Under the pieces are notes generated by a model that worked only from the letters and a program-made list of their open reading frames with translations, was not told the DNA's origin and searched no databases. A stretch of DNA of 64,000 nucleotides from Isoetes taiwanensis (taxonomy: Eukaryota; Streptophyta; Lycopodiopsida; Isoetales; Isoetaceae): the NCBI GenBank assembly GCA_021234155.1, contig JAJEKV010000045.1, positions 10,176,631 through 10,240,630 of the forward strand, written 5' to 3'. This document shows positions 50,836 through 62,986 of this stretch, piece after piece (within the stretch, counting starts at the first letter, position 1; each line of letters begins with the position of its first letter). The translations under genes were made by a program, and so were the position numbers.

Positions 50836-51268
50836 GGCTCGGATCATCTTACCCTCCTCGGACAGGGATCCCGGAGGTGTATCCCGGGAGGACGGCATCC
50901 TCGAGGACGTAGGATCCCTGAGGACTCGATCCCCCCACGCAAGAAGAATCGCATTAAAAATTGAACCCTATAGGGAAAAATCGCAGCTTTTGTGTGGCTT
51001 TTTCTGCTCGATTCTCCAAATCGGGTGGCTTCTCGCTAGGTGAATGGAATCGGGAGAATAGGATCAGACGCCAGAGGAGGAAGGAGTGTGAGCCGCAGCG
51101 AATGGCGCCGCCCCAATCTTGCTAAAATGGCCTACTTAATCATAGAGCCTTTAATCAGTAAGTAGCTTAACGGGCGGATCCCGCCCCACGAGATCACATC
51201 GCCCTCCCTGATGTCAAGCCCCTCCCGATCACACCGATCCCTCAATCCGGTAAGATGATCCCGGAGCC
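50836..51268. mobile_element. Non-autonomous inverted-repeat element with GATCC-rich subterminal repeats
   Basis: About 433 bp. Left end GGCTCGGATCATCTTACC and right end GGTAAGATGATCCCGGAGCC are inverted repeats. Inside each end lie short direct units, GATCCCGGAGGTGTATCCCGGGAGGA and similar on the left (50,866-50,930), CCCTCCCGATCACACC and similar on the right (51,175-51,245), complementary to each other. This gives long GC-rich arms around an AT-rich centre (50,945-51,170). No protein is encoded. Flanks are AT-rich. The plan resembles MITEs with structured subterminal repeats (as in CACTA- or Mutator-derived forms), but the ends do not let me choose. Reflected at 16,926-17,340. Confidence 0.75.
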
Positions 51269-53149
51269 TCGCTTCATATAATACGCTGTAGACTATCATC
51301 TCACCTTAGAAATATCTATTTATAGGTGGTTCCATTTATAAAATTTAATCAGGCTTTCCATGGCCAACTTTAAGGTGTGATCAAGAATCGCAAGCTCTAT
51401 CCGATGTCAATCGCCGCTAGACTTTGAAAATAGCAGCTATTGAAGATGTAAATCGATTTGTTTATTTACAAATATAATGTGAAGATCCAAAATGCCATTT
51501 GAGCCTTTGTGCATGTGAGAGAAGAAGTTGCAATCGCACTTCATCCTCCATTTCGCCACTTTATATTCTCAATCTCCATCCTTCACCCTTGAAGATAATT
51601 TTGCACACAAAAACATTCCGTAAATTGCCTTTTATCTTGCAAGACCTTTTGGTTACCTAGATGCTTAATCCACGTGAGTTGATGTCATCAAGTTTCAGAG
51701 AAGTTAACTGGCTTCCAAGTTATTAATCTGAGTTTTAGCATTCCGCTTAAGCTCAAATCCCCTTATCAAACACCCCGAAATATGCCAAGAGTGACATCAA
51801 GATTTCTAACGTAATCTGAATGTACATAACATATGAAATATTCACGCATCTAACGTAAGAATGCTAGGTAAAGTGTTCTCAAGAATCAATCTATGATATT
51901 AACCTTAATCTCGGCCTCACCTCGACAATGGACCAATCAACCTTAGTGAGTGAAGTAAATGATGAGATTTGCTTGTTCAATCTTAGAGCCATGGTTGCAT
52001 AATGCCCCGACCATGTTGGTCTCTTTCTGCCTTTAGTGCGCAGCATTTTACATTGTTCTTATGTAAAAGATCTTCATGTTTTTGGCCTTGAAATTTCCCT
52101 TAAAAGCTGCAGTGCAATCAGCCGAAAACAAGAAAACAATGGAAATGATAATATGGCATTTTTGTTTTAATTCAAGAATAATACCCGAGAATGATGCCGC
52201 GAATCCCCTCTTTGGAAATGGGATCAAGCTTGAGAGTCCCAAGAGACTTGATTGCTACCACCATATCCCTACCAAGGCCACATAAATTCTACATGCACAA
52301 CACATCTTTCAAGGCTAGTAAAACACTTTGGTTCAAATTTACCTGTACATCGCGACCTACTAAGCACAATTCAGCTTCAAGGCGAAGTTTCTGTCCATGC
52401 CTATCTTTGAAAATATTTGACACCATCTAAAACCTATCTGCTCACAACTTTTTAAACTAAAAAAGAAATTAGTTACCTCTAGCTGTTATCAAAGCCATGA
52501 ACAAATTACACCACACAATCATCTGTAATCACTATGCATATACACACAAATGTCGGAGTTGCAAGCACATAGAAAAAATAAAACTTAATTTATGGCTAAT
52601 TCATCTCACAACAAACATGGAGAGAATACAACACGGAAATTGCAAATCAAACGTCACCACCAAATGTAGAGCTTGAAATGGTTGTGTATGATATTATCAC
52701 AAATATTCTCGCATAAAGTAGGTAGCTTGGAAAGACCTAAACAACAATTTGCTTATTTGTTTGACAAACTTTAACACTCTTCATGTGCGATTGAACTACC
52801 ATTTTGTAAAGACCAAAACAATTCAAGAACTTCATGAGGACCATCCGCAATGCCGAGATCCTTTGAACCATAAAACCCTATAAGTAAAGCCGATAATTTG
52901 CCATTACAAAGATTAAATATCGAATACTAAATTCCGCAATATTAGCAAGGAAAAGAATGTTAAATAACGGAACTGAAAGCAATTGAATCTTCATAAATCT
53001 AATTTGCTGAAGTAAAATCATAAAATGAGATAAATCCGTAAAAACTTTGATTTCAAAACCTCAAAGTACGATGAAAATTGTAACATAATTTGTTGCAAAA
53101 CCCATATAAGAAACCGCCATGTAATCAAAGCTCCAAGAGACCCAAAGAT
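51269..53149. other. Intergenic, no gene identified
   Basis: AT-rich. The minus frame at 52,048-52,242 and plus frame at 52,076-52,285 face each other and neither has a domain. 52,047-52,071 is the exact mirror anchor of 16,289-16,313. Nothing else can be supported. Confidence 0.5.
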
Positions 53150-53680
53150 GCGGTGTCTATTTCAGCCCTCAAACTCCCTCCTCGATGTAATTCGCCAATA
53201 ACTTCTTCATCGCCTTTTTTTCCTCGTCACAAGGAAATACCTTCTTTCCACGTTTCATATTCCCCATGATCTACCTCGTGATTCTAAAAATCGCCATAAG
53301 CTCTTGAGAGCATTTGTAATGTAAGTTTTGATCCGGTCAGGAGTGCCCCTCTTCAAAACCACAGTGGATCTTCCTATTTTTCTATTAGATTCTGGCTCCA
53401 GCCTTTCAAACTCCCATCTTTATATTCTTTGCAATAGTTAGGTTTTCTCCCATCTTTTCCATGCCTCTAGCCTCAATGCCCGAGCCTTATGCATAGATTT
53501 TCCTCTTCATTAGTGTCAGCAGCCTTCGGCCCCGAGCTCCCTAACCTTTTCCATTTCCTTCTTAATCTTTTCTTAACCTCTTTGGAAAAACTCCCTACCG
53601 CATTCTTTTCTCGCGACTCGTAGCTCAACCACCGCCGCTCATAACTCCTCAAATGTGTCTCCGGCCATAGCAAGACACCC
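53150..53680 (-). pseudogene. Frame-broken coding-like tract, family unknown
   Basis: Three successive minus-strand pieces look protein-like. About 53,473-53,673 is a Lys/Arg/Glu-rich stretch containing KEVKKRLRRKWKRLG. About 53,275-53,430 is open for some 50 codons and contains TPDRIKTYITNALKSLWRF. About 53,165-53,263 starts MGNMKRGKKVFPCDEEKK and ends with a stop after YIEEGV. They lie in different frames, as expected for a gene with sequencing indels or a decayed one. The order and strand agree, and stop-free runs of this length with such charge patterning are unusual in the local AT-rich background. No domain recognised; it could be chance. Confidence 0.3.
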
Positions 53681-54599
53681 CGAAGCCTGATCGGCCAAAA
53701 AGATCATTCATGATGCCAGATCTTGGGGTTAAAAAGACGTAAAAGAAAAGGAAGGTAATGCTGCCGCCTTTTTTCTAGTCACATTCAAGCTTGATCCAAA
53801 TACCGGTTAAGCTTACAAAGCCTTCTAACATGGAAGAAAGGTAAAAGATACTGTAATAGAAAACCCTTCTAAGCCTCCTTAAGCTGTCTATGTCCTTCAT
53901 CTTCTTAAGCTTGCTCCATCGCCCTGCCCCGCTGGGAAAAAATCCATGAGTCATCCTGCCAGCTACAGCACAACTAATTGATGATGAGCATGATTGACAT
54001 CAGCGTAGATGCAAAGAGGGAAAAAAAATGCCGCGAAGGGGGAGAGGGAACGCATGCCTCAAGCACAAAATGCCTGCACAAATTTCAAAGCCTTCCCATT
54101 TTAAAAAGAAGATGAATGAATGAATGTATTTTTATCAGACATGGAGGCAAATCCAATATATAGGACCCAAAACAAAGTACAAGAAGCGATTTCCTATTAG
54201 GATTAAAACTCTCACCCCAAAGGTTTTCAACCTTGGCAGCATTAGGCATGTTGACAAACCGCATAATGGCATATCAAGGTACAATTCAATGACATATCTC
54301 GAATGCCGATTCATGACCTCTTTGAAGATATATGAAGGTAAATTGCTTTCATTTGATTTTTGAAGAACGACAAACTTTATTGAAACTCCTGCCAAAAGCA
54401 AAATACAAATGCAGAGGCGGAATAAAGTCAATATGATCCAATCGAGTAGAACCACCAGCCTCTATGCATAAGACAACACACCCAAATAGGACTCCCAATA
54501 TCAATTGTCGCTAAGGTGAGCAAGTTTAAGAACAATGGTATGCCTTTGAAGGACTTAGCTTGTGCGCCCCGGAGGACAACCTAGAGGAATATCCAAACC

Positions 54600-54955
54600 C
54601 CGGAAGATACACGCCTTCAAGGCTTCCGTGATGGACCACAAACAACCATCCCGATGCTAAATGAAAATGTTTGGCTCCAAGAACTTATTCCAAGCATCCT
54701 GATAAATAGCGAAGCACTTGCCGACTTGTCAACAAGCCACATGAAAAGAGAAAGCAGCCAAGACCAAACAGCCGGAGATGAACACATAAAAAGCAGCCAA
54801 TACCACGGTCTCTTCCCTTGCTTGCACAAGGCGAGGCCGCACTCGAGGATCACCCCAGGACAAGCACGCTCACACGAGGGCATCCTCAGGAAGAATCACA
54901 CCAAAGCACCGCCACCTTAGGATGGAGTAGTTTATCCCAAGCCCAAGTCCACATA
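54600..54955 (-). pseudogene. Possible zf-RVT (LINE reverse transcriptase C-terminal) remnant
   Basis: On the minus strand, from 54,955 downward, the pieces HPKVAVLW, then ALCKQG, then CSSPAVWSWLLSLF follow each other in two or three frames. This resembles the zf-RVT domain at the C-terminal end of plant non-LTR reverse transcriptases. Those typically show a PKV-hW start, a Cys-rich middle and a C-x5-VW-x-W-hh-hF end. The 88-codon frame 54,617-54,883 contains the last two pieces. No reverse transcriptase palm (FADD box) was found nearby, so only a fragment would be present. A chance match or another gene is possible. Confidence 0.35.
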
Positions 54956-55664
54956 AGCCCAATAGGAGGTGAAAGTCAAGGGACCACCTAGTGGATGGCT
55001 AAGGATATCACTGGCTGACAAGCGTACTATACGAGTTCACAAGCCTATGCTCGTGAACACTCGCGGTAGGTTAGTATGTTTTTCTTAAGTTAACCATTGC
55101 TATCAATATTTCATTTACGTGCAAAAAATCAAATCATGGTCCAAAGGTAAGAGTTAAGAATCAAACCCATTTTTATGAGTAAAGTAATGCAGTTGTTGGC
55201 TTTCAAAATGCAACCTTGAGGTGAATGCAAAGGTTGATGGGAATGAACCGTGAGATTTGATATATTCATGATCATGTTTGATGCCTTGGAATTCCATCAA
55301 ACCTCATGACTTCTAAATCTTTTCAAATGTTTCTAACAAAGGTCAATTAAGAGGAATAATACTTGTTAAGCTATAAAAAACTTCATTTCCCATCTGCCCT
55401 ATTTCCTTAAGCATATTGCCCCGACATTATAGCTTGCTCAAAGGATAACCAATCTAATAGAGTGCAATTGTAATGGAATAAGCCCACACCCCTTTGTTTA
55501 GAATCAAAGACTTCAAAACTTGCGCCTAAAACTGCCAGAATCTAATCACTCAACTTATTCAACTTTTTGCATATCTAAACTACTTCCATATGTGCAAAAG
55601 CCAATCCTCTTTAACCTTTGTAGTAGGGCAAGATTTGTGCAAGCTCAATGTAATCGAAATGCCT

Positions 55665-55756
55665 CCCAACTTCTATATTATAGAGGAATGAAAACCATCC
55701 ACCATTCCCGCTTTGTCGATGACCAAATTCCGCCTCCCAACAATATAGAAGTTGGG
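55665..55756. repeat. Perfect 15-bp inverted repeat with 62-base spacer
   Basis: CCCAACTTCTATATT at 55,665-55,679 is the exact reverse complement of AATATAGAAGTTGGG at 55,742-55,756. GGAAGTTGGGTGAG follows shortly after (55,777), a further partial copy. It could be a small hairpin or the footprint of a short element. Confidence 0.7.
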
Positions 55757-56188
55757 TCAAGATCCACACCATGAATGGAAGTTGGGTGAGTGATCTCTAG
55801 ATGCGTAAATAACCCAGAAACTTGCCAAGGTTAAGATACATTTGTTAGGAAAAAGGAGGCTCATATTTACATTATATGAGATACAAACCATATGAGAGGG
55901 CACCAAAAGAATGGATGATGAGAAGTGTAAACATTAATAAGTATTTCTACCATAACTTTATGCACATACACATCATGGAACTGTGAGACTACAAAACCCT
56001 TTTATAGCCAATGTACACCTTTTGTTTATATAATAAGAAAATATGCCTTGCTCATATAATTAGAAGCGCAAAATGTATTTATGCAGAGTATGAAATAATT
56101 TTTCACTTCCAATAATGGCACCTACAATGAGCACATATAGCAATGTAAGAAATGGAAATAAGATGAAGTACAAATAAAAGAAGAAGTT

Positions 56189-56346
56189 AGTTTTTATATG
56201 TTTTAGTAGAATTGAATAAAATCACATATGTTTTAATCGGGAACTTATACATGTATAAATTGGGATAGTTTTTGATATGTTTTAGTAGAAGAATAAAATC
56301 AATATATGTTTCTTAATCAGGAACTTATACATGTATAAATTGGGAG
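56189..56346. repeat. Tandem duplication, two units of about 78 bp
   Basis: AGTTTTTATATGTTTTAGTAGAA (56,189) and AGTTTTTGATATGTTTTAGTAGAA (56,267) each lead through AATAAAATCA, ATATGTTT, TTAATC and a shared GGAACTTATACATGTATAAATTGGGA. The last 26 bases are identical in both units. Confidence 0.88.
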
Positions 56347-58559
56347 GGTGGGGGCATTAGCAGAGAGGGAGGCCTTATGTGATGGATAAGTGGAAGAAAT
56401 TCAGGCCACTGCAATTGCTTGAGTCCACTTGCACAATTGTTTTATGGTGGTGAACGAAACCATCCCGTTTCTATTGGCTCATGTGTGGCGGTTTTCAGAG
56501 ATGCATGCATTGAATAGTTATTTTGCTCCTCAGTCGTAATTTCACTTTGTTAGAGGAAGCCTATCAATAAGTTTTATGTTATGGCGGGTGTCAATAGTGG
56601 ATCCACTTACGACCTGTCAATAAGAAGACATAAGAAAAATGATTTTTTTCGCACGGCACAAGCGCCAGGAAGTCTCTTTAAAGAAAAGTGGGTACATATA
56701 GCCCTTCCATGAAATCTCTACACGATATCATTAGAAACCCCACAGGATCAAGATTTCGATTAAGATTGAATCCATCTTTTGTACTCACTTAATTCAATGG
56801 TTGAGATTAAAATGGCTCATTTTTGTGTTCAGCGCTGAAAAAAAATGATCCACTCTACTATGGTCCATTAGTCATGGTCCATCATTTTGTGACCTTCCCT
56901 ACATCTAACTTTTGTCTTTAAATTTGATATTGGCACCTTCATTCTTATTTATTAGAGCTAATTTGGATATATTTAAAAATCAGAGGCCAAGAAGAATTAC
57001 AAGGAAGCATGCCATGGCCATTTGTTTTACCGTATGTTTAAGCAACCAAAGTCATTGAAGTTACATACCACAAAGCCACGTGAATCCGGAGACGGCGGTG
57101 ATTCTTGTGCACTATGGTTGGCTTGGTGAACTCGGCAGGAGGGCAATTTGTTTATCAAACCTTAAAGATCTCTAAAGCATTTAAAATGGCTGGCAAAGAA
57201 GCACTGCTAGTTGAACCATAGACTATCGTTGTGGACGCATCGCGGTAAAACCTCCAAAACCCGCAAGAAAAGCTTGAGAGTAGACATTCAATCACCGAAC
57301 CCCTTAGGAGCACTCGGTTTCTCCAACTCATTGCCTAGTTGAAAATGAATACTGAACTCCCCACGAATGAATACTAATGTTTTTGCTCCATAAAGTGTGT
57401 ATCATAACATATAGCTTCGATGCAATGTTCTAATGGCAAAGGTGTAATTGATCGGAGAAAGGCTGATCCCTCAAAGCGCATAACCTTAGGGGCGATGTTT
57501 GGCATATCATTTGTAGTAACCAGAAGATTGGAAAATAACTACTGGTGGAGCCGCAATCCATTTTCCGGTCATATTTATCGTCGTGGTATTCACATTGATA
57601 AGAAAGATTCTATTAACACAACAACAATCATAAGATCAAGATGAAAAGACTAGTAACAAAGTTTGTGAAATCGTAGTTACCAACCCTTTATATCATCGCT
57701 TTAATTTGAACCACCAAATCATATGTCCTACGAATGTAGAAAATGACGTCTACTGGTGATAAAATGATGTAGGTAGCGTCCTTACTCCTAGTGCTGAAAT
57801 GAAGGGAACATTTCGGATCCATTAATATCATCACTATTGAAACATATCACAAGTTTCATTGCTTGAAAAGCACTAGGACACCTCCTCTGGTGACTGCGTC
57901 AATCGTGAAGCTGCAGCAACAATTATTTCTGTCCTCCACGTGCGTTCTCATCCCGAAAACAAAGCCACAACAAGAAGGCCACAACTTAGTCCATCATACT
58001 CGCTTGCTGCCAGCGCCGACCGCAATACTTATGATTACTTTTCATTATGCAAAATATACCAAATTACCAAGATTATTGCGAAAAATACTTCTCAGAGTCC
58101 TCAACCTCAGATGATACATTGGCGATAGTATAACATTAGATCCAGAAGAAATGGCGCTTCCACACCTTCAACTACGTGGATGTTTGCGTGGACAGATCGA
58201 GATAGGATCGTTAGCACCCACCCGCCAAAAAATCCCAGAAAAGTCTACCGCCAAATTTTGCATATATAAAGGGAGTAGAAATTGATAAAGCAGGCAGATT
58301 TTGCCCGGCTAAGTAAGTACAACCGCATAGCGCATCTTAGAACTAGAAGAACGACAACCCATATGCGCCGAAGCCATAGCGAAGAAACATTTATAATTAG
58401 GACACAATGATGATGATGATGAATGGTTAATTCCCCTTGGTAAACGTTGAAGCCCATGTGAGCATCTCCACATTATTGCAGCTGATCGTGCCTCTATAGT
58501 ATTTATTTGTTTTTCTAAATAAAAGAAATGTCTCTTTGCGCTTATAAACAAATAATACT

Positions 58560-59400
58560 TTTCGCTGCTGATTTGTTTTCAGTGATCGGGCGATGGAGGC
58601 TCGTCTCAAGGCAGAGCGAATGCCCCCACTTAATGGACGCATTGGGAGCCGAAGCTTGAAAATGTCCGTCTAGTTTTTGGTTATCCCATTATTTGTAAGC
58701 AGATTATAGCCCATATGAGCAGAGAGCATATTTAATGCCTAATGACATCACGAGCAAGGAATATGACGTCTTTTTACAAACATCTCTGCCTTATGTATAT
58801 GCCGTAATCGCACTATTCTTATGAGCTGCGTAACCGCAGAAGATAGGTAGTTAGTTCAACTAATTATTTTTTATGTGTTTTACAGTAGTGAAATAGTTTG
58901 AGCTCATGAGAATTCTGCCAGCTCATCAACACACGTATGTTGCACATCCTGAATCAAACAATACAATTCTTTTAGTCATTTTGGAAAAATATCTTCTGTG
59001 TAATTTTCAATTGAGGTCCAATGGGGACACCATGCCTTTGTATATGCAAACGTTGAGTTTGTAATATGGATTTACTTCTAAAGTGTTATAATTTATTGAA
59101 TTATCTAACAGGGTGAAGACCTTTTGCTGGCACCAGAAAAGCCAAACCCATTAGATTTCTAGCTAAGACAAATAGAGTTAGGTAATTATTTATGTTTCAG
59201 GCAAACAGTTTAGTTGGCTTTTTTTTTGTCTGCTCAGTTGTGGCATTTCTGTGAGTTATCTAGATGAACAAGGCTTTGAAGATGATTATAAATCAGAATG
59301 CTTTACAGCCATTATCTCATTGCAGAAGTTGGGAACTTGGGTAACATCGTTGAGATGAACTTCCACACCGTGCGGCGGGCTCATCGTGCCCTGCTGCTAC
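58560..59400 (+). other. Exon-like blocks with splice-like borders, gene unknown
   Basis: Three blocks on the + strand look like short exons. 58,582-58,672 follows TTTGTTTTCAG and reads DRAMEARLKAERMPPLNGR in one frame. 59,112-59,180 follows TTATCTAACAG and reads GEDLLLAPEKPNPLDF before a stop. 59,324-59,427 follows CATTGCAG, reads EVGNLGNIVEMNFHTVRR and stays open up to an AAG/GTGATA donor-like border. The intervening AT/T-rich sequence suits plant introns. The three cannot be joined with confidence because of indels and unknown phases, and I recognise no protein family. Confidence 0.3.
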
Positions 59401-59401
59401 G

Positions 59402-61879
59402 TCACACATTCGGAACAAAATGCAAGGTGATATTCATAATATTTCTGTGATGGGTCATAATAACAACAGTTTGATATGTGGAAAAGATCCTTCTACCTGT
59501 GCTTTCTTTATACATTGGACATGGATGGAAATCAGCTTCCGTCCCAGAGACCCGGCAAGGTGTGTGAAACATGCTGCAGACGGTGCTAGCAAATAACCTA
59601 GATGGACATTTTCCAGTGGGTGCTTTCCAATTGCGTAATCCTTTAACATCTTCTTTAATGGTTTTATTTTGAACAGAAATGTTAAGGTCTTTGGGTTCTA
59701 GCATCAATCCTTTGAAAAGAAATATCCTCGGGTGTGAAATGTATGGTCTTTTAGTTCTTTGAGCACCGATCTCGAAGAGAATGGCCTTAGAGTGATGCTG
59801 TTCTATTTTATTCCTTCAAAAATCCTTTGTTCAGCTAATATTGTGCAGAAAAACTACGAAGTGATATATATTCGCTTGAAAATCTGTGGTTGAAGTTGAG
59901 CTAAATGAGCAATTGTCAACAGTGTAGCTTTCGGTTGTTGATATCTTTGGTTGCAGAAGAATGAGATAACTTCCGATTCATTTCATATTTGATAGGTAGA
60001 ATAGATCCAATGTTCGCTTGATACTAATCTGATCTTATCTTAAAAGCTGAAGAGCTTTTCAATAAAGCAGTTGAACATCTATCACCACTCAGGACAAGTA
60101 ACAAAATTTTAAGCATATTGCTATAGCCCCCGGATGGTCAGTAGTTCACTATATGAAGGGTTATATGGGCAGACACACCACTTTGGGCCAAATTACATGG
60201 TTTCGCAAAATTCTTGTCAAGCGGTAGAAACCTATAAAAATATTCTTGTTTTTGTTTGTTTTATTCATGTTATATTTTGAGCGCCAATACCACCGAAAGT
60301 GAGCAACAAATGTCGTGCATGTTTTAGCAAGCATAAAAGCTATACTACTTATCAGAAAAATATTAAAATAATTAATGCCATATACTCAGGAAAAGCCAGA
60401 AACATTTGAGGATGTGATTATGCTCCCCTTATGCATTAAGGCCAAGGAGATGCACGTTGTGATTCAAGGATGGAGATAAAGACAATTGAGGGAATGTGAA
60501 AGTAAAATACTTTGCTAATAAATCGTATGGCCTAAAGCCCTATTTTGCACAAAATACTTTTAAAAATGAAATCTACTCACAAAAATGGCATATCTATATG
60601 ATTAAGTATCGCCAAATACCCTATTGTGGATCGATATTGATATTTTTTCTTTCCCTCTCAATAATGAATTCAGTTGGAGAAAATAGTTTTGTCTTCGACT
60701 GGCCGAAAGTGTTGTTCCATTTACCACATGGTCCATACTCTGCTCTTTTGTCTTGACCTCCCCACTTATTCTCAGGTGATGTTGGGTCACCCTTGTTTGA
60801 AAACCTTGATAGAAATAGAAATATTCCCTTTGATTTACATATATGTAATATTTAGGGTACAAAAATATTTTGAACATCGCTTTTTCTTTCTCCACGAAAG
60901 AAGCTAATTAAATGAGATGAGGTATTCCCGATCCATAGGTGAAACTCTCTTGAGCACGCAAAAGGAATCAGCGAGAATAGAATGATTGGAACCCACTAAC
61001 CGATTGTTCGGTAACATCACAGAACTATAGCAACAATGGGCAATGTGACTGGGTTCGTGGAATTGCCAGGCGTCTCCATTTATCTATCTTGCTAAATATG
61101 TAATGTCAAGATATTTGGCGTTTTAAGAGGAAGAACTTCAAGGGTAGCCTTTAACCCTAATGATTGATGCCTTAATCTTATAGAACATACCATTATTTTA
61201 TTTGGTTGCGTTTCAAGATAAGGTCGTTTAAATTAGGAATGAACAAAAGGACCAATCATAATTCCATTACACTGAGGAGACGGTTATGGCTTGACTGACT
61301 GCTACACCTCCGAAGACTTCATATAATCAAGGGAATGATGAATCATCGAGTTGAGATCCGGTTGATTTGATCACGGTAGTGTGATCATTTGTCGTGTTGT
61401 ATTTTCTCGTGATAAGGCAAAATGATGTTCGAGATATAGTCTATAGACAACCGTCCAACGTTCTAAATTTAATGGTTTGATGGTTTAACTTGAAGCATTA
61501 GACTATAGGAGATAAGCAGTTGATTGCCTAGTTCATTGTTGAAGAATTGATTTTCATTAAAAGCTTAGTCAATATTTTCTAACAGCGTACGCAGGCTTGA
61601 TGGCAACCGTGACTTTGAGCTTCATTACTAAAATGGAGTGGATATGTTTCATGTATGTGCTTCTAGGGCCGAAAGAAAGGATGAAGGATGTGTCGGCAAG
61701 TTTCAAGGGATCTATGGATCCGGAGCAGGATATGAAGAAGGAGAAGAACAGTCACCAGAGAAAGTGGAGTAAGAAGGCCCTACATCGCCGTACTAGTGCA
61801 AATGCCTCTCAAGACGTCCACAAAGAAAGCCGTGTATCATCTCAAGTAAGTTGAGTTCCACCCGCGTTTAAAACTAAAA
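59402..61879. other. Intergenic or intronic sequence, no gene identified
   Basis: A minus-strand frame of 101 codons (59,402-59,707) and shorter frames at 60,496-60,907 on both strands have no domain. The + frame 61,597-61,854 (85 codons, Lys/Ser/Glu-rich near its end) lies just upstream of the copia remnant but does not resemble a copia Gag N-terminus. Nothing else supported. Confidence 0.5.
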
Positions 61880-62292
61880 ACAAAATACCAAAGGAGGATG
61901 GAATATTTAGTCAAACACTATGAAGTTAAGAATTCTCTCTGTATTGAGATGCTAGATAGGGAGCTAAGAAGACCTGGTTCAAAGATGAGGATAATCTGGC
62001 CTTTCCAAAGATATGACAATATTATAACTCCATCTTGAGGTCATAGGGTTCCTATAACAAAAGATTTTCATGTAATCCCTATCTAGAGCATTTTAGAATA
62101 TGAACAACCTCCATTCACGTTAGTAAGAAGCTAGAAATCGAGAGAAGGCGTGAACTTATGATAAGAAAATACATAACAGAGCAGCAAAGAAAAAATTATA
62201 AAAGGAGAGGAAGAAGAAAGTCTTAGATACTCTATGCAGGAAAAGGAAGAGGAAATTTGGAAAGGCAAGGGTGACAAAATAAATTGGGGCCA

Positions 62293-62355
62293 TGTTATCA
62301 TTGGTAAAGGTATGGGACACCTTTAAAAATAATTGTCCTAAGTTGAAGGAAAACA
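62293..62355 (+). pseudogene. Copia Gag zinc knuckle (CCHC), frame-broken
   Basis: A Cys-Tyr-His start (62,293-62,301), a Gly-Lys and later Gly-His pair (62,303-62,320) and an Asn-Asn-Cys-Pro-Lys-Leu-Lys end (62,328-62,348) have the spacing of a C-x2-C-x4-H-x4-C nucleic-acid-binding knuckle. They lie in three successive frames, and the second Cys codon falls at one of the breaks. Such knuckles bind the element's RNA in the virus-like particle. Position before the integrase agrees with gag. Confidence 0.75.
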
Positions 62356-62599
62356 TGTTTTTTATTTAGAATGGGATTGATGTAGTAGAATGTCCAAGTC
62401 CCAAAGGTATTGAAAAGGAAGAAACAAAAAATTATTATTCCACCTCGTAAAGAAAGGCAACTTCAAAAGGAAAAGGGGAAGGGAATTTGATCAATCTCAC
62501 CAAGAAAGAAACAATGATGAAGAAGATTGACAAAAGAGGTAAGTATGAAAGCTATTTGTTCTTATCCTCGCAACCATTAACAAGGCTAATGATATGCTT

Positions 62600-62985
62600 A
62601 TTATATGATAGTGGAGGTTCCAGAGATCAAAGAGTTAGAACCACCGATGCTCAAGGAGAAAAAAGAAAAGAAGGGGAACTTTCAAATGAGATGGCAAACT
62701 TAAGAAGCGAAATGAATCAGTGGATGCTTGCACTTTATGATTTGAAGGGAATCTAGTAAACTCAGATGATGTACTTGTTGTTCCAAAATAATGAGAAACT
62801 TGATTTCTTTGGCCAGCCAACCAGTAGACATGGATTTTTTATACTTTGTCTTTGACAAGAAATGTTGTAAAGCGTTTGAAGATAATAAAATCAAGTTTCT
62901 TGCAAAAAGAGTTGAAAACCCGTTTGATTCTATAATAAAATGTGGTTTTGGAAGCTTAAATTCGGGCCCACGCGCCCACTTTGAA
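62600..62985 (+). pseudogene. Copia protease region and linker to integrase
   Basis: DSGGS at 62,607-62,621 resembles the D-S/T-G active-site loop of the copia aspartic protease (usual form DSGAS). About 50 codons on, DDVLVVPK (62,765-62,788) followed after a frame change by MRNLISL (62,791-62,811) matches the V-hhVP-x-hxxNLhS block found between protease and integrase in plant copia elements. The 68-codon frame 62,791-62,997 continues with a Phe/Asp/Lys-rich stretch. The protease match alone would be weak; the NLISL block makes it credible. Confidence 0.7.
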
Positions 62986-62986
62986 G

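Larger units (their letters stand above)
54956..58560. other. Gene-poor stretch
   Basis: No recognisable gene. It contains the 15-bp inverted repeat at 55,665-55,756 and the 78-bp tandem pair at 56,189-56,346. Frames at 57,420-57,644 (+) and 57,863-58,114 (+) are open but featureless. A GATGATGATGATGA run is at 58,407. Confidence 0.5.
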
